DNA of 64,000 bases from Sialis fuliginosa (taxonomy: Eukaryota; Arthropoda; Insecta; Megaloptera; Sialidae): assembly GCA_961205875.1 (NCBI GenBank), contig OY540813.1:11937001-12001000 (forward strand). The letters run 5' to 3'. A program made the translations under genes and the position numbers. Shown here piece by piece: positions 32,961 through 46,478 of the stretch. The notes under the pieces are model-generated. The model had not been told where the DNA came from. It worked only from the letters and a program-made list of their open reading frames with translations, and ran no database searches. Every line of letters begins with the position of its first letter. The first letter of the stretch is position 1.

Positions 32961-33377
32961 GATTAAGAAACCGCAGTTTCTCCGTTTTATAGTAATATTT
33001 TATTAGATATGTAATTCCCATAATAGAAGATCCGATTACCAAAATACAACTTTAGTTAAATTATCGACTGATAAATTCAGTAATGGTAATTCAATATTTG
33101 AAAAAAAGTTGAATTATTTATAAATATTTACGCACGCTCATGATCCAAGATTTCAAAATCTCTTACGTTCAATATGAACCCGAAAGATTCACAGCCCGCG
33201 TTTATAGTTATATATGATTGCCTATATTTATCAGGAATGCAAACCAGATATAACAATGAACAAAAATCAAAATATAAAAATCTAATCTGTAAGTAACTTG
33301 TTAATTTTCTACAATTTTTTTATTTATTATAATTCAAATGGTTCATAACAGAGAAGAAATATCTGCCATGAGTGTGG

Positions 33378-33711
33378 ACTTTCTTATACGTATTACAAAG
33401 ATTGAACAGTGTGTTTGCGATAGGTATCATACGTAGAGTACTACGTAGAGAAAAAAATGCATGGGGAATAAACTATAAATGATAATTTACTTATATTTTT
33501 TATCTGAAATATGTTTTTCTTATTTCAAAAATAACTCGAAAATTCAAAAATTGACAAGAGTTAACATCCGTTTTCGGTTATTACGTTAAAAAAAACATTT
33601 GATACATAATGTAGAGAATAATTTTATCTATAGTTTATATAAAATAAGATAAGTTTTAATAAAATAAGAATCACGTACACTGTTCACTGCCAGGATTACG
33701 TATAAGAAAGT
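33378..33711. mobile_element. Repeat with ACTTTCTTATACG inverted ends (copy 2)
   Basis: ACTTTCTTATACG at the left and CGTATAAGAAAGT at the right. ATATCTGCCATG and CATGGTAGATAT lie just outside as further inverted similarity. The interior is the reverse of part of the 2191-2942 repeat (GGGGAATAAACTATAAAT; GTTATTACGTTAAAAAAAA). Confidence 0.65.
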
Positions 33712-35214
33712 CCCGTGGCTCCCATGGTAGATATTTTTTAATTTATTTTACAGCTGTTGTTTTTACTCCTCATCATACAAAGTTTGAATATACATAAAAA
33801 CATTTAAAATACAACCCATTTAAGAATAATGATTCAAATTAAAACAAAAAACTTAACGATGATGAAATTTTTATAATTTTGACACAAGTGATTGAATAAA
33901 TCAAAAGAATACCGCTTTATAAATTTAAACTAAAAATATTCATAAAATGTATTTCCATTTTTCGGTACGGCGGATATTATAAAATATTTTTATACAAGTG
34001 TAATACAAATTCATAAATATGTATGTCGGTTTTATAAATTATATAGAGAAACCCCTGTCTGCTTTAACATATTTGCATAAAGTGTAAATTTAAGACAACA
34101 GTATACAAACTAATTTAACAAAGTTGTTTCACTAGCGCAAAATGATTCCTTGAAATTCGCAGCGATTAAAGTTTTCACATTATTAATTAAATATTGTTTA
34201 ATAAATTTAATAAAAAACTATTTACTTGTGGACAAAATTTAGTCAATTTTACATTTTAAGGAATTCATATTAAATTATTTAGTGATAGCAGAGGAGAAGA
34301 GATCAACTTAAAGTTTAAAGGACGATGTATTTATATGAAAAATATGAGCAATTATTACTTTAACCATTAAAAACAAATATTAATTTATTCAGAATGTCCC
34401 GTAAACATACCGACAATTTTTCAGGAGTTGTCGAGAACATTGAAACAATCACTTTTTGTTAATAAATCCATGTTTGCAAACGAGTCGTTTCAGCAGTAGA
34501 GCAAAAGGATTTTTTGTTTTGTGCTGATCAAAAGTTGTAATGGGTGCAACCTACGAAAATCCAAAATTTTTGTTCCAAGGAGCACCTAAACATGCTATGT
34601 TTATGTATATTTTTATATTTATCTCCGAAAAGATCAACTTTTAGAATATTTTGCATAAAATTAGCCAGACAATATAAAGAAATAATTTTTAATTAATTAT
34701 ACATTTATTAATTTTATACAAAATAATTGGAATGATTGAAAAACAACTGCTGAAACTAGTAGTGACAAACTAGTAGCGAGCAAATGCGAAACTAATAACA
34801 TCACAAAAAAAACTATCATGACAGAAATCTGTATTACCCACACGAGTGAATATATTTATAAGATATATGCACATCTAACCTAACCTAACTTCATCATGTT
34901 ATTTTCATTGCATGGTGCGCGCGTATTTAGTTACATTACTAAAGTTTAACCCTGAATTTAACTTAAAAAATGATTGTTCTTTGAATTTTATTTTAATATG
35001 ACCTATCTCGCCCTTACCGATAGTACAAAACGATTCAGTATAGATATTGCTACTTTCTAAGAACATAAAGGATATGACCACCGACCACATCTGTTGTTTT
35101 GTATCGCCTTAATCCATCATTTTATTGATTACCATTACATTTAACATATGTTATTACTGGAAAACGGGGAAACTGTGGTTTCTAAGTAACCCAAAGTAAA
35201 TATGAACACTGTAC
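33712..35214. other. AT-rich DNA with CCTAA run
   Basis: CTAACCTAACCTAAC at 34876-34890. The minus frame at 34905-35090 has no domain. Nothing else assigned. Confidence 0.35.
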
Positions 35215-35300
35215 TCTTTAACCACAATAAAACAATGTCACTCGATACATGTTTCGACTACACAAGAAGTTCTTAGTTTCAGATTGGAACTATTATACAA
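35215..35300. repeat. Dispersed repeat related to 32840-32960
   Basis: TTAACCACAATAAAACAATG followed by GACTACACAAGAAGTTC. Confidence 0.6.
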
Positions 35301-35944
35301 ATATTCTTATCTTACCAAAATATATTAAATAAGTAATAGTATATTACTACGGTATACCTACAGAAAAAATCAAAATATTTTTATTGTTTAGACAAAGCCT
35401 ACAGATTTATATATTAGTATGATGAAACAAATTAAATGATTAATAATGAAAATATAAATTCATTTTGAATAGAAACTAATTAAAACTGCATGTGGGGCGA
35501 GAAAATTTAATCAACGGTTTTTCACATTATAAAGTATTTTAGGCAATTAGTGTGTATATGAAATTAATTAAACGATTTTTATGCAACAATAGTACAAATA
35601 CTCGCCCCATAATTACTTTAAGTTTTTTATATTAATATTAAGACACGAGACCAGCTTGGGGGAGGCGGTTTAGGCCCCAACAGTGTTGTAACCAGCGAGG
35701 TTATATATATGTAAAATATATGTTATATGTCAATACCGACTGTGACCTTATACACTGATCAAATTATGTGGGAAACCATTTTTAAAATTCAATTTTAATT
35801 TAAATAATTAATTATTACACAGCCACATAAAAAAAATCATGTGCCAGAGACTAGACCAACGCATTTTTATATTTTCGGAGTCGCTAAAAGTGAATCTGAC
35901 CTCAGAATTGCTCCATTAGGTCACAATTCCTTAAATTCAGGTGT

Positions 35945-36130
35945 TTTGAAATGTAAGTCACTTCCTTTAAAAAAAGAGGGGGGATGTTCCATTACCCTTC
36001 CCCCCTCAAATAAAATAAGGTTAAATTGTTTTCAAATGCTGTAATAGTTTATTAAGTGTCAGAATAGTTTATTTAATGTTCTTCACTATTTCTCATTTCA
36101 TTTAAAGTAGAGCGCGTTTAATTTGTTCTC
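35945..36130 (-). repeat. Dispersed repeat, uninterrupted copy of 26745-27130
   Basis: Reverse of the other copy: GGATGTTCCATTACCC, TAATAGTTTATTAAGTGTC and GCGCGTTTAATTTGTTCTC in order, without the ~235-bp insert. The open frame at 35841-36044 overlaps it. Confidence 0.7.
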
Positions 36131-37080
36131 AATTATAAATGACAACTGTACAAATATATACGGACTTTGAGGAGTGGGGATTCACACTATGGAAGGTACC
36201 GTGCAGTCCAGCTGAGTTCATATTATGTAAAGTTTACTACATTAGACTATTTGAAATATTGTGTAGCCAAGAATAGTTTTGTTAAGTGATGTCCTTTTAA
36301 AAATTGTTTAATATTTTTCAAAAATTATCGATTTCTTAGTAGCCCGATCATTTTAGATCAAATTCAATGTAAGATGCAAGACAACTGTCGAGTTAAAACT
36401 TTTGACGCAGTTGAGTGTCCCCTGCGTAGTAGATGAAGAAATCACATTTTTTTTTCTCGTGAAAAAATCTAAAATGATTGGGTATAGGTGGTTTTGTGCA
36501 AACATATTTTAGTTATTGAACACCGACATTTGGATCATACTGTACAAGACAAAAATAAATGATCTCGGTAGGCCGGTGTCAGTTTTTCATCTCACACCAT
36601 AAATACACCTGTCGACGGACATGTGTTTCCATTAAGCTCTAAAACATGGAATGCACTCGCTCTTTTTGCTGCAGCTCACCGGAACATGTGTCGTCCATCT
36701 AGTTTCCGGGATTTCCGACCAAAACAAATGTTTGTTTAACGCACGTTTCTTAAATATTGTTCCATTTGCTGTTGGCTGTTTTTTTTAGTTGGTCAGGTTT
36801 TTATGTGTTATTAAACTGCCTTGTCCACTACATACTTTTTTTATATATATACACGAGTGTGTATATTATTATTCCAAAACGGTTCGTTATATCAAAAATT
36901 TGTTTATAATTTTTTTTTTTATATAATAATATTATGTATAATTTTTTTTATTACGGTTTTTCTGATATAAATCTTTAAAAAAATAATATTAACAAATTGA
37001 TATTTGATATTTTCTACAACTATTATTCACAACATTTTGATTATATATTTAAAACTATACATGAAAATAAAAAAAAAATT
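36131..37080. other. Non-repeat DNA; block at 36550-36780
   Basis: 36550-36780 is less AT-biased and not repeated here (GTCGACGGACATGTG, GCAGCTCACCGGAACATGTG, TTTCCGGGATTTCCGACC). It may be regulatory; no splice-bounded frame was seen. After about 36820 the sequence is very AT-rich. Confidence 0.25.
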
Positions 37081-37515
37081 CAATGACGCCTACCTCTCTC
37101 TATTTCTCCAAAATTTGAAATGATAATGATAATACTTTAGTATTTATTATTGGTAGTCCCAGCCTCGTTATCAATTTTTTTTTTAGATTTTTTGAACCAG
37201 TAGTTACCGACTTAGAAGGGAGGAGGGATTAATTACTGCATTGAAAAAATAGAGACCAATTCTACTAATTGAAATCTACATTTTGATACTCCATTCGCCT
37301 TGGTATACATTTTTTTTGCATTCGCTTTAAAATAACCTGCCATTTTTGAAAAAAAGAGGGTCAAATTCGACTTGTTTGGTTATACATTTTTTACTTAGTT
37401 TTAGCTCCTTAGCCCCCCCCCCCCCCCCTCCCGCCCAACTGATTGATTAAAAAGAACGGATGGACGGACGACAAAATGAGATTAATAGGGTTTCTTTGGA
37501 ACCCTACAAAATTTG
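37081..37515. repeat. Dispersed repeat with GGATGGACGGACGAC
   Basis: Near its end it has CGGATGGACGGACGAC, TTAATAGGGTTTCTTTGG and AACCCTAC, a tract type widespread in insect genomes, preceded by a run of about 18 C at 37410-37428. The family is unassigned. The C-run is error-prone in assemblies. Confidence 0.45.
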
Positions 37516-40129
37516 AAAAAATGACCAGAATTTAAATTACAGAGGGAAACAAAAAACATGTTACCAAGACGTCAATAGACGATACCAAAATTTTTTGGCA
37601 TGCTGAAATGAAATCCATTGTTCAATTAACCCAGGTTATTGAGACATCCTAACCTAAAAGTGTCAAAATTTTCATTCAAGGTAACAAATAGTACTATATT
37701 TTTCATTAAAAATGGATATATATTTTTGGATTGTCTGATTTTTTCGCTGAAATACTCTAGATTTTGTTATATTTGTGATATAATGAACTTAATTAATTGG
37801 TAGATGAGTCCATCCAAACTAATAATTAAGTGTACTCGAATAAAATGATTATTTTTCACAAGATTAATATTTGTATTGTACAATGTAATAAATAATGTTA
37901 GTTTTCAAATTTTTGTAATTTATAATTAAACTTAATTTTAATGATAAAATATGTTTAATATTAATAAATATTCTGAGCTAAGAAAAAAGTATGTACATTG
38001 TTTTAAAACTGCTATAAATTTTCTTTTGAGAATGCTTGCGTTTTATTTTTCTTATCCATAGTAATTAAAGTTTTTAAAGTGCATTTTCATAAAGCTATGA
38101 ATTTCTTGTATGTAAGATATATTTAATTATGTTTGTACAGAACCGGCTCTAGTTTGTTTTATTGTTTCATGCAAACATTAGAATGTTTAATGGCAGCCGA
38201 AGTTGTCGTTTTGTGTACTTGTATTAAATAAATAAAACTCTAGAAAATTACTTTTTTACCCCTTTAGTATTTTATTATTAATTATATATAAATAATGAGA
38301 AAAAACGAATACAAACTTTATCTTCAGCCACCTGTTAATTATTTTAATTATCAATTCCATAGATTCTCATTAAAAAAATAAAAATAAACATTTACTGCAA
38401 AATCGATATTTTAATGAAATAAGTTAAAAACAGTTTTTATAAGTTTAATTATATTGACTGTTATTTCACGAAACTTTATACAAAGTTTCAGGTTCTTAAT
38501 TACTGGCCGATTCAATATTAAAAAATTAAAAACTTACTTCTTTGACGCTATTAATTACAACTTTGTTGTATTTTTTATGTTTTGGATATTTTATAGTTGT
38601 TATAAAATTATTTAATCACAAATTTTTAAACGGTTATTATTATGAAAACAGCCACTACGACTAAACACAAAAATTTAAATATTCTTATATATCAGTCGAA
38701 CTATTGAAAATCTGTATTTAGGGTCTGGAGCGCCTATTTTTTTTTAAAATACGAGTATTTATGTATATAATAATATAACATTGATGAAAGTTTTCTATGC
38801 AGTTATTCATATATTTTTATTTACCAATTTGTTTATGTTACCTCTTTTGTTTGAAAAACGAAAACTATAAAATAATTGATAAACGAATAATACCATCTTT
38901 TGTCTAAATTGATTTTTTTTCTACGTAATTTATTGATTTCTTTCAAATTATGATGACTTTTTGTACCAAATATTAATATTGAGTCATTAAAAATACCTGG
39001 ATGCATATATTTTTCAATCAAAGCCAAACATTTTCGATTGAAATTTTATTTTTTTATTTTGTATTAATTGAATATTCTCATAATTAACAATATGATGTCT
39101 TAAGAATTTAATTTAAAAAATTATATAAACATTATCTAAATATTGTCATTTTCATATTAACAGATTTGTAAATGATATTCCTTCATTAATATTTATTTCA
39201 TTGAATACAATTTTTTTTAAATTGTTGTTGAATCAAAACCAGATAATACCATCTTTTAAAACAAGTTATTTTCATATTGTGTTCAAATCAAAAACAGATG
39301 GTATATTAATAATTGGGTAGTGGGAGATGGGGTGGGTGTTTAAAGACTCATGAAGAAAACAAAAGCTATTGAAAGGAAGTAAGTTTTCTAGACTCTGTTC
39401 TCAAATTGCCAAAAAATGTTTGAAAATCATTACAAAATAAAAAATCCATAATTACCAAACTAGAAACAAAAATCAAACCCTAAAATAAATAAATAAGCAC
39501 TATTATTACTAAAATTGACAAAGTTGACAACTTTATTATTCAATACATTTTTAAAAGTTGAAGGGGTGTGTATTTTACGGCCAAACCATGCTATTTCGAT
39601 ATTATGTTATCTATGGATTACCCGATACAACATTTATGTTTTGAGGATTAGTGTTAAACGAAAATAAACTGCGTAAAAATATATTCCATTTGCTTTTTAA
39701 ATCACATTCGAACTGTATTAATAATTAAAATATTCATTAATACAAAGAAGAAGCTGCATAACAAGTTGGGCTATTATTAAATATTGATATCCACGTGACC
39801 TTCGACGGCGAGCAACGAAAAGTCAAGCCATTTCAAACTGTGCAGAATAATTCATCCATGAAATGTCATCAGGCTTGGCATTTGTGAAAACGGAATTTAG
39901 GTTATGAAAATATTTATGGGGGAATCGGCGAACTTTTCTCTTGGACAGTTCGACATAGTTTTCTTCTGGTATTCTATAGTTAAAAAGTCAGGATGCTTTG
40001 GTCTAAATGAGTCATTCAAAAGCAAAAGCGATTAATTATGCTTTTTGTTGATTTTTTTAATATTGGGTACCCTTATACTTACTTCATTGCTTAATATTTA
40101 ATTCATTTATCAATAAATATTAACTCTTA
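37516..40129. other. AT-rich DNA; one less-biased block at 39780-39970
   Basis: Mostly A/T tracts with no element ends. 39780-39970 (CACGTGACCTTCGACGGCG, GTCATCAGGCTTGGCA) is not repeated here and could be regulatory. The minus frame at 38833-39027 is chance. Confidence 0.3.
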
Positions 40130-40413
40130 GGAACCATCTATAAATTACGTATTACGTCACAAAAATTTCATGATTTTTTCACCCCCCCTCCCTCCCAACC
40201 AAGTTATCACATTCGTGTGACCCACCCCTTGTTGTGACATCACACAAATTTCGAAACAACATAGTGTAATTATTTCTGAAATTTTACTCAGAATTCATAT
40301 AAAATTTATTGTTTTGATTTTGTAGATGTGACTCTGTCCCCACTTGTCACACCATGTCACACTTTGTAGACTCTTCCTCCCCTTCAACGTATGACATAAT
40401 TTATGGATGACCC
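40130..40413. mobile_element. MITE with ATAAATTACGT ends (copy 2, inverted)
   Basis: Starts GGAACCATCTATAAATTACG and ends AATTTATGGATGACCC. Interior C-rich and TGTGACA motifs match the copy at 5847-6183 in the opposite orientation. Confidence 0.7.
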
Positions 40414-42495
40414 GATATATTCAGTTTTTTTGCTCTTTAAAACAATTCCAGTAACTTCTTCCCTCTATGTAATTATTTGAAAAGAAATAAAAGGTCCTCA
40501 CATATATTTTTTAATTTTTGAGTCTCATAAAATTTAACTTAACAAATTGTTTAAAAGCAATGTATTGCTATTTTGTCTCTTTGGTGTAAACATGCCATAA
40601 TTTGTGTAATTTAGTGAAAAAATCATAAAAGGGGTCGGCGATATAAACCACTTTTTCTCTTAAAAAATATAAAAAGATTTAAAAATATGTAAAAAAATTT
40701 CTTATGTTATGTAAATTGTTAAGAACAGGAATCGTTTTAAAACTATTTTACATGATTTATAAAAAAAACCATCAAAAAAAAGTCATTAGATGGTTCTTTG
40801 AGATCATCCTGTATAATGTGTCGAAGTTTAATTTAGCCCGCTGGCGCTAAAATTACTTCCACGATGACAGAATGATTGAAGAATATAATAAAATATAGGC
40901 AGGCTGTGTATCGTACAGATAATGTCACATATAAAGGTTTCCCAATTTAATTTTGATTATAAAAGTTATTTACTACAACGTTCTGCTGGAAAATCAATCA
41001 ATAAACTTGAAATGATGTTGACAAACCGGAAGTACATTGTGGTGGCGATGGGAATACCCAGGCCTCATTTCCTGTTCACAATAGATCAACCAATACATGT
41101 GTTGGTGTTATTTTAAATTATGTAATCGTGAAAGCGCGCGATATTTGAATTACAAACGAGTTTTTTGTGATGTTGTTTTGTAATTTTAATGAAATATTAA
41201 AATTTACATCAAAATGCAAAATTATATTTAGTTTTTATAACAAATGAGTTACTTTTGTATAAATACTAGTATGTTGTTAATTATGGCTTGATTAAATAAA
41301 TATGTTATTTAATTTGTGGAAACATAGAGATTAATAAAATAAATATATTATTCTAGTAAGAATATAACATGCAACATTTTTAAAGAACTTAATATCGGAT
41401 ATAAAGTATTTTCCCTTTTTGACGTGAATAACGTTTTATGCCAGATACTGGGTGAGCATTTCAGAAACTTGATGTAACGCGCAGAGATCAGTTTTGCGCA
41501 CTAGCGTAAATTTATAATCTGTACATCTCGACACTCAGAGCAACTACCACAATCAAAACATTTAACCATGTTTAATGGGTAATAGATTTAATATTATTCA
41601 AAAACAACAACAAAATATTAAATTTTATTTGTCCACGATTGCGCTTGTAAATATTAATTAAATTAATTGAAAAAATAACAGGATATTAGAATATATTTTT
41701 CCTACCTAAAGTTTTTTGTTTTTTGATTCAAGTTTTTTAAATTGAATAAAAAAATAAAAAGTATCGTATTTCCACGATTTCGTTAGTAAATAATAATTAA
41801 TTGAATTAAAAAAAATAACATTATTTTAGAATATATTCTCTACGCAGTAACGTTTTTAATTTTGTGATTACATTTTTTTAAATTGAAAAAAAATAATTAT
41901 AAATAATAATTAAAAAGTGAATTACGTATTAATTAATTAATTTTTTTTATGTTCGTACAAATCATAAGAAATAATTGTATTATATAATACTAGTTATATA
42001 TATTTCTTTATTAAGACTAAGCTATCGGCAACATTTTGTGTCCATTTTACAAATATTAAAAAAAAAAAAAAAATTAATTAATTTATTTAACCCCACTGCC
42101 ACGTATTCACATCAATTCCTCGACTGTGCATCCCTTTTTTCCTGTTAATTACAAAACATGCAAACAAGTTTTTTATTTAAAATTATTTATATTACCTTAA
42201 TATTTGCAAGAGCTCGCGAAACTTTTAGTCAATTAATAGTTGACCAATTATCAGCCGAAAAAAATTATCAACCTGATCAAATTATCAGGTTCGATTAAAC
42301 AGTTTAGTATGTGCTAAACACACCATGCCAGTCGGTAGAAAGTTAATCAAATGAGAATTGCCCAGTTTTTTTGTTTATTTAATCGGCTGATTTTTAATTG
42401 GTACATGTGCGCAGTACCATATATCTCCATAACAATTGCCAAACCGAACAAAGTATCGGCCGACTATAAAAGTTTGTAGTGTGCACGGGTTCTAA
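40414..42495. other. AT-rich DNA, nothing assigned
   Basis: Two related AT-rich stretches occur at 41640-41760 and 41765-41900 (GAATATATT..., TTTTTTAAATTGAA), suggesting an old local duplication. The frame at 40922-41116 has no domain. A run of A lies at 42059-42073. Confidence 0.35.
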
Positions 42496-42728
42496 CAGTA
42501 AAGTAGAAGCTCCTTATTCGCGCTTGCCTAAGCCTGAAGATAATAATTAATCAATATGGTCAAAAACTTCAATTAAATTGATTTTTTTATATTGTATTTG
42601 TTTATTTATTTTGTCACCTAGGAACGTATCCCCTATAATCCCATATAAATTACCATTCCGTATTCACGGTTTCTGTATTCGCGGCATATTTATGGAACAT
42701 ATACCCCGCGAATAAAGAGCTTTTACTG
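42496..42728. mobile_element. pogo/Tigger-like MITE
   Basis: The left end is CAGTAAAGTAGAAGCTCC followed by TTATTCGCG. The right end, reversed, is CAGTAAAAGCTCTTTATTCG. CAGT ends with TTATTCGCG text are typical of pogo-type elements with TA targets; TA follows the right end, but AA precedes the left. About 233 bp and non-coding. Confidence 0.6.
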
Positions 42729-42784
42729 TACTGAATTAAAAAAGTTAGTATTAAATGCCATATATACATATATATCATATGTAT

Positions 42785-44455
42785 ATGTTACCGGCAAAGT
42801 ATGTTATTTAGGCATTCTATATATTTCCTAGGAATTCTATACAATACCTAACGATTTCAGGCAAAATATGAAATATTTGTTTAATAGAAATTTATTATAT
42901 ACTTTACCTAGGCATTATATAGAATGTCAAGATAATATTAGGAAAATTAAATAAAAGACAAAATAATATTATTAAAGCAGATATATATGTTTTAATTAAT
43001 TGAACTCATATTAAGTAAGATTTAGGGCCTTTATTGTTAAAATAAAAAAAATCACATTAACAATATTGGGAAATTTGATATTTATTATAACAAATAAAAT
43101 AAAATATTAGTTCAGACACATTAAGTATATATGATTTAAGATTGATAAAATAAAAATCATATAGAAATCTAAGATATTATTTCATCATTTAATAACATTC
43201 CAGACGTGTATTAAGTAAGTATTGTCGGTAATCTATAAATCAACAGCTATCGAGAATGTTCCAAGATTTTTTAAATTATATATTTGCATTTGAAGTATTT
43301 TGTAACATAAAGTAAGGTAACATCTGTGCCTGGACCAAAATTCGTCGGTTCATCCTATTTATGTTTATATTTCATATATTGCCGGCTATCAGATAGATAG
43401 TCTATACAATGCCTATAAATGTATATGTTACCGGCAATGTATGAAATACGGCATTCTATAGAATTCCTAGGTATTTTATAGAATGCCTAAAATCACCAGG
43501 CAATGTATGAAATGAATTTAATTATATACATTTCCTAGGCATTCTATAGAATACCTAATTGATAGCCGGCAATGTATGAAATATAAACATAAATAGGGTG
43601 AATCGATCAATTTTGGTCCAGGTACATATGTTACCTTTCTTTATGTTATAAAATACTGATGCAAATATATAATATAAATATATAAAATCTTGGTTCATTC
43701 TCGATAGCTGTAGGTAGGTTTCTAGATTACAATTCAGTATTGTCGGTACAATACTGATTTATTTATCAATATAAACATTTTATATTTACGTGTTATATAA
43801 TAGAAAAATGTATGTATGTCCAGTAAAGTAGCACAGTGATCTCGGAAACGGCTGTATAAAAAAATACGTAAGTTCTTTTGTAAGTCCGACGAAAAATTGC
43901 TGTCATTTTAATTCGACTAAATTTTATTAAACTTTTTTTCTTGCGTTCGTCCAGTGAAAAATTAATAGTATGTATTAATAGTATATTTTAATCCGATTTC
44001 CGGCTCTATCAGAATTTTTTTTACAAGAATATTTATTGTGCTGGAAATTAAAATAATATATTTTGAAAATTAAAATAAAGTGAGAATAGATAAAAATATA
44101 GGTGTAAAAAATATTAATTAATTAAATAATACCTATCTGCTTTATTAATATCATTTTGTCTTTTATTTCATACATTTCCTAATATAATCTTGGCATTCTA
44201 TAGAATTCCTAGGGATTCTATAGAATGCCTAGGCAAAGTATATAATAAATTTCTATTAAACAAATATTTCATACTTTGCCTGAAATCGTCAGGCATTGTA
44301 TAGAATTCCTAGGAATTCTATAGAATGCCTGAATTACATACATTGCCGGTAACATATATACATAATTAAATTAATTTCATACATTGCCTGGTAATTTTAG
44401 GCATTCTATAGAATACCTAGGAATTATATATATTGCTGGTAACATATACATCAAA
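42785..44455. repeat. Nested inverted-repeat complex built from a 38-40-bp palindrome
   Basis: The outer arms (42785-42985 and 44135-44455) are reverse complements, as are inner arms (43205-43395 and 43545-43735). The inner pair is centred on a palindrome at 43450-43487. The recurring unit is GGCATTCTATAGAATTCC joined to TAGGAATTCTATAGAATGCC; full or near-full copies lie at 42810-42849, 43450-43487, 44192-44229, 44291-44330 and 44399-44433, and halves at 42907-42928 and 43534-43560. CATACATTGCCGG or its complement separates many units. No protein is encoded. It may be a foldback or snapback element that grew by inversion and internal duplication. Confidence 0.75.
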
Positions 44456-45259
44456 CGAAGATTGAGAAATTTATGATAAAATAAACTGTTTCATTTCTTT
44501 TACCTTAAATAATAGAATTTTATAAAATACTTTATTTCCTCAACAAATCGAGTCCCCTAAAATAAATTACTATATTAATACAGTGGCGGAAATTCTTAAA
44601 TGTATAACAAAGTTTGAATTATGTTCGAAATGTCGTTATTTTATTCCGTTTCATTTTTATTCTCGCGCGTTGGGGAAAAAATAAAACGTTTTTCACTGTA
44701 ATGTCGTTATAGTGTAGTAAAAAATGACAAGAATTCCTTACCGAGGAGAAGAATGTCTACTTTAAAACGAATAAAATTAATGAAGTTGGGGGAAAATTAT
44801 ACAACTCCCTTCTAATGCTATTTGTCAAATATTTTTATTAATTGTTTTGTGGACATAATTTAATTAAATATTTTTCTTCATCACAATTTTTAATATTGAC
44901 TAAAAGAATTTTAACTTATATAAACACAGTACGGAGAAGAGGGTAAAATTTTGACAGTTCATATTTATATACAAAAATAACCTATACCAAAGTTTTTAAT
45001 TAATTTATCGATTTTGTGCATTATGTCTTTTAGAATTTAGGATACGATAATTATTGCAAAATACGCATTACACATTATATTGACATGTATCCAAATATTA
45101 ATAAACAAGTTAATTATTCTGTCAGTTGCAAACAACACTCTATTTCAGAATTTATGTAAAAGGAACTATAAGATTTGTCGAAATATTGGCCAAACGATAC
45201 TGTTTATATTAAATAAAAAACTTAAATAAAATCGACTAAAAAAAGAACCCTTAAAATAC
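44456..45259. other. AT-rich DNA, nothing assigned
   Basis: No feature recognised. Confidence 0.4.
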
Positions 45260-45264
45260 TGAAA

Positions 45265-45385
45265 AGTATACCTTATTATTAAATTTAACAGTTTTTGAAG
45301 TCGGTTTTCTTTTTTTATTTATTAAAAATTTTTTACTGGCTTGGCGCCAACAAAAACTGTTAAATTTAATTATTAGGTATATACT
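45265..45385. repeat. Palindromic repeat with AGTCGGTTTTCTTT
   Basis: GTATACCTTATTATTAAATT and CAGTTTTTGAAGTCGG at the left are complemented by CAAAAACTGTTAAATTTAAT and AGGTATATAC at the right. It is a small foldback element. The minus frame at 45251-45442 is its translation. Confidence 0.6.
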
Positions 45386-45449
45386 TCTTAATGTTTTAGT
45401 TGCTTTTTGTATATTCTTCCAAACAAAAAAAAAAACGTCCACATCTGAT

Positions 45450-45725
45450 TTGGCTGAGTTTTAATAGGGTTCTATTTTGCAAATAGATGAAGTGAATTCA
45501 AAAGAATTGCTGTTTATTTATTACGTTTTACGATCTGTAGCATGTTGCCGTCGTGTAAAAATAGGTAAAAATGAACAAATTGAACTTTTATATTTTTATG
45601 ACAGAAAATTACAACCAATCGATATTAAATTAAGTAAATATGGAGTCTGTAATGTTTTCTTTCAGAAAATGTAAACTTTTAAGTGTGTTACTAAAGAAAT
45701 TTAAGATATAATGCTAATAGCATTA
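45450..45725. repeat. Dispersed repeat, direct copy of 24600-24830
   Basis: Same landmarks: TTTGGCTGAGTTTTAATAG, TTATTACGTTTTACGATC, ATGTTGCCGTC and AACCAATCGATATTAAA. The frame at 45477-45674 is open but shows no domain. Confidence 0.75.
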
Positions 45726-45899
45726 GCTTGGGGTGTGCAATATATATTGATATATGTTGACTGAAAAAAAAATATACAATTACTTTTATTTTATTACGGA
45801 TGATTTATTTATTAAAAATTAAGAAATTTTAAAAACTTCATATGAATTTTATTAACCAATCTTATGTGACTCTAACTACGAATATTTCTATCATTTTGT

Positions 45900-46270
45900 T
45901 TATCACAAAATCCAGAGCCCTCTCGGATCTCGGCACTGTTTAAATCGTATGCAAATTATGTTAACATTTTTTGCCACAAACCCCAAAGTCTATCGATTCG
46001 ATCGTAGATATTATTAATCGAATAGCGAGGGGGGAGGTGAATTTCGTATGTAAATCTTAGTTCATCTATGTGTTCACATCCTTGGAAGGATAATACGGAT
46101 AATTAATCGTTTGCCTTTATTGTTTTCACACATAGAGGTTTTGTTATGCAAATTACCCTCTTTGTTAGAGAAGAGTGTGGGAGGGGGGTTATATAGTTGA
46201 AACCTCTTCTGGTGGTTTAATAGATTAGTTATAGTGCTTAAATAAATAGAAATTCCATTTGCATGAGTAC
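45900..46270. promoter_or_regulatory. Candidate regulatory block with three ATGCAAAT octamers
   Basis: The POU-factor octamer ATGCAAAT occurs at 45949-45956 and 46146-46153 on the plus strand, and at 46257-46264 on the minus strand. Between them lie homeodomain-type sites (TTAATCG, GGATAATTAATCG, GATAATACGG). The block matches no repeat in the window, is less AT-biased and has no open splice-bounded frame. I infer an enhancer-like element, perhaps serving the long-intron gene. Function is unproven. Confidence 0.35.
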
Positions 46271-46478
46271 CATCTATGTTTGAAAAATATTTTCAATTTG
46301 TTTTTACAGTAAACGAAAATAAATGAAAGAAAAATGATGATTTATTCTTCTTTCATTAATCAATACAGTGTGCAACGAAATGTTTACCGAAGATATAAAA
46401 TGACTCAGTTTACATCGAGCTGAACAGTTTATTAAAAATGAATTGTATAGCTAAGAATGTTCTTTTTATAAATATTTA

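Noticed and set aside
37410..37428. Run of about 18 C
   Set aside because: A homopolymer, possibly inflated by sequencing error; no functional reading.
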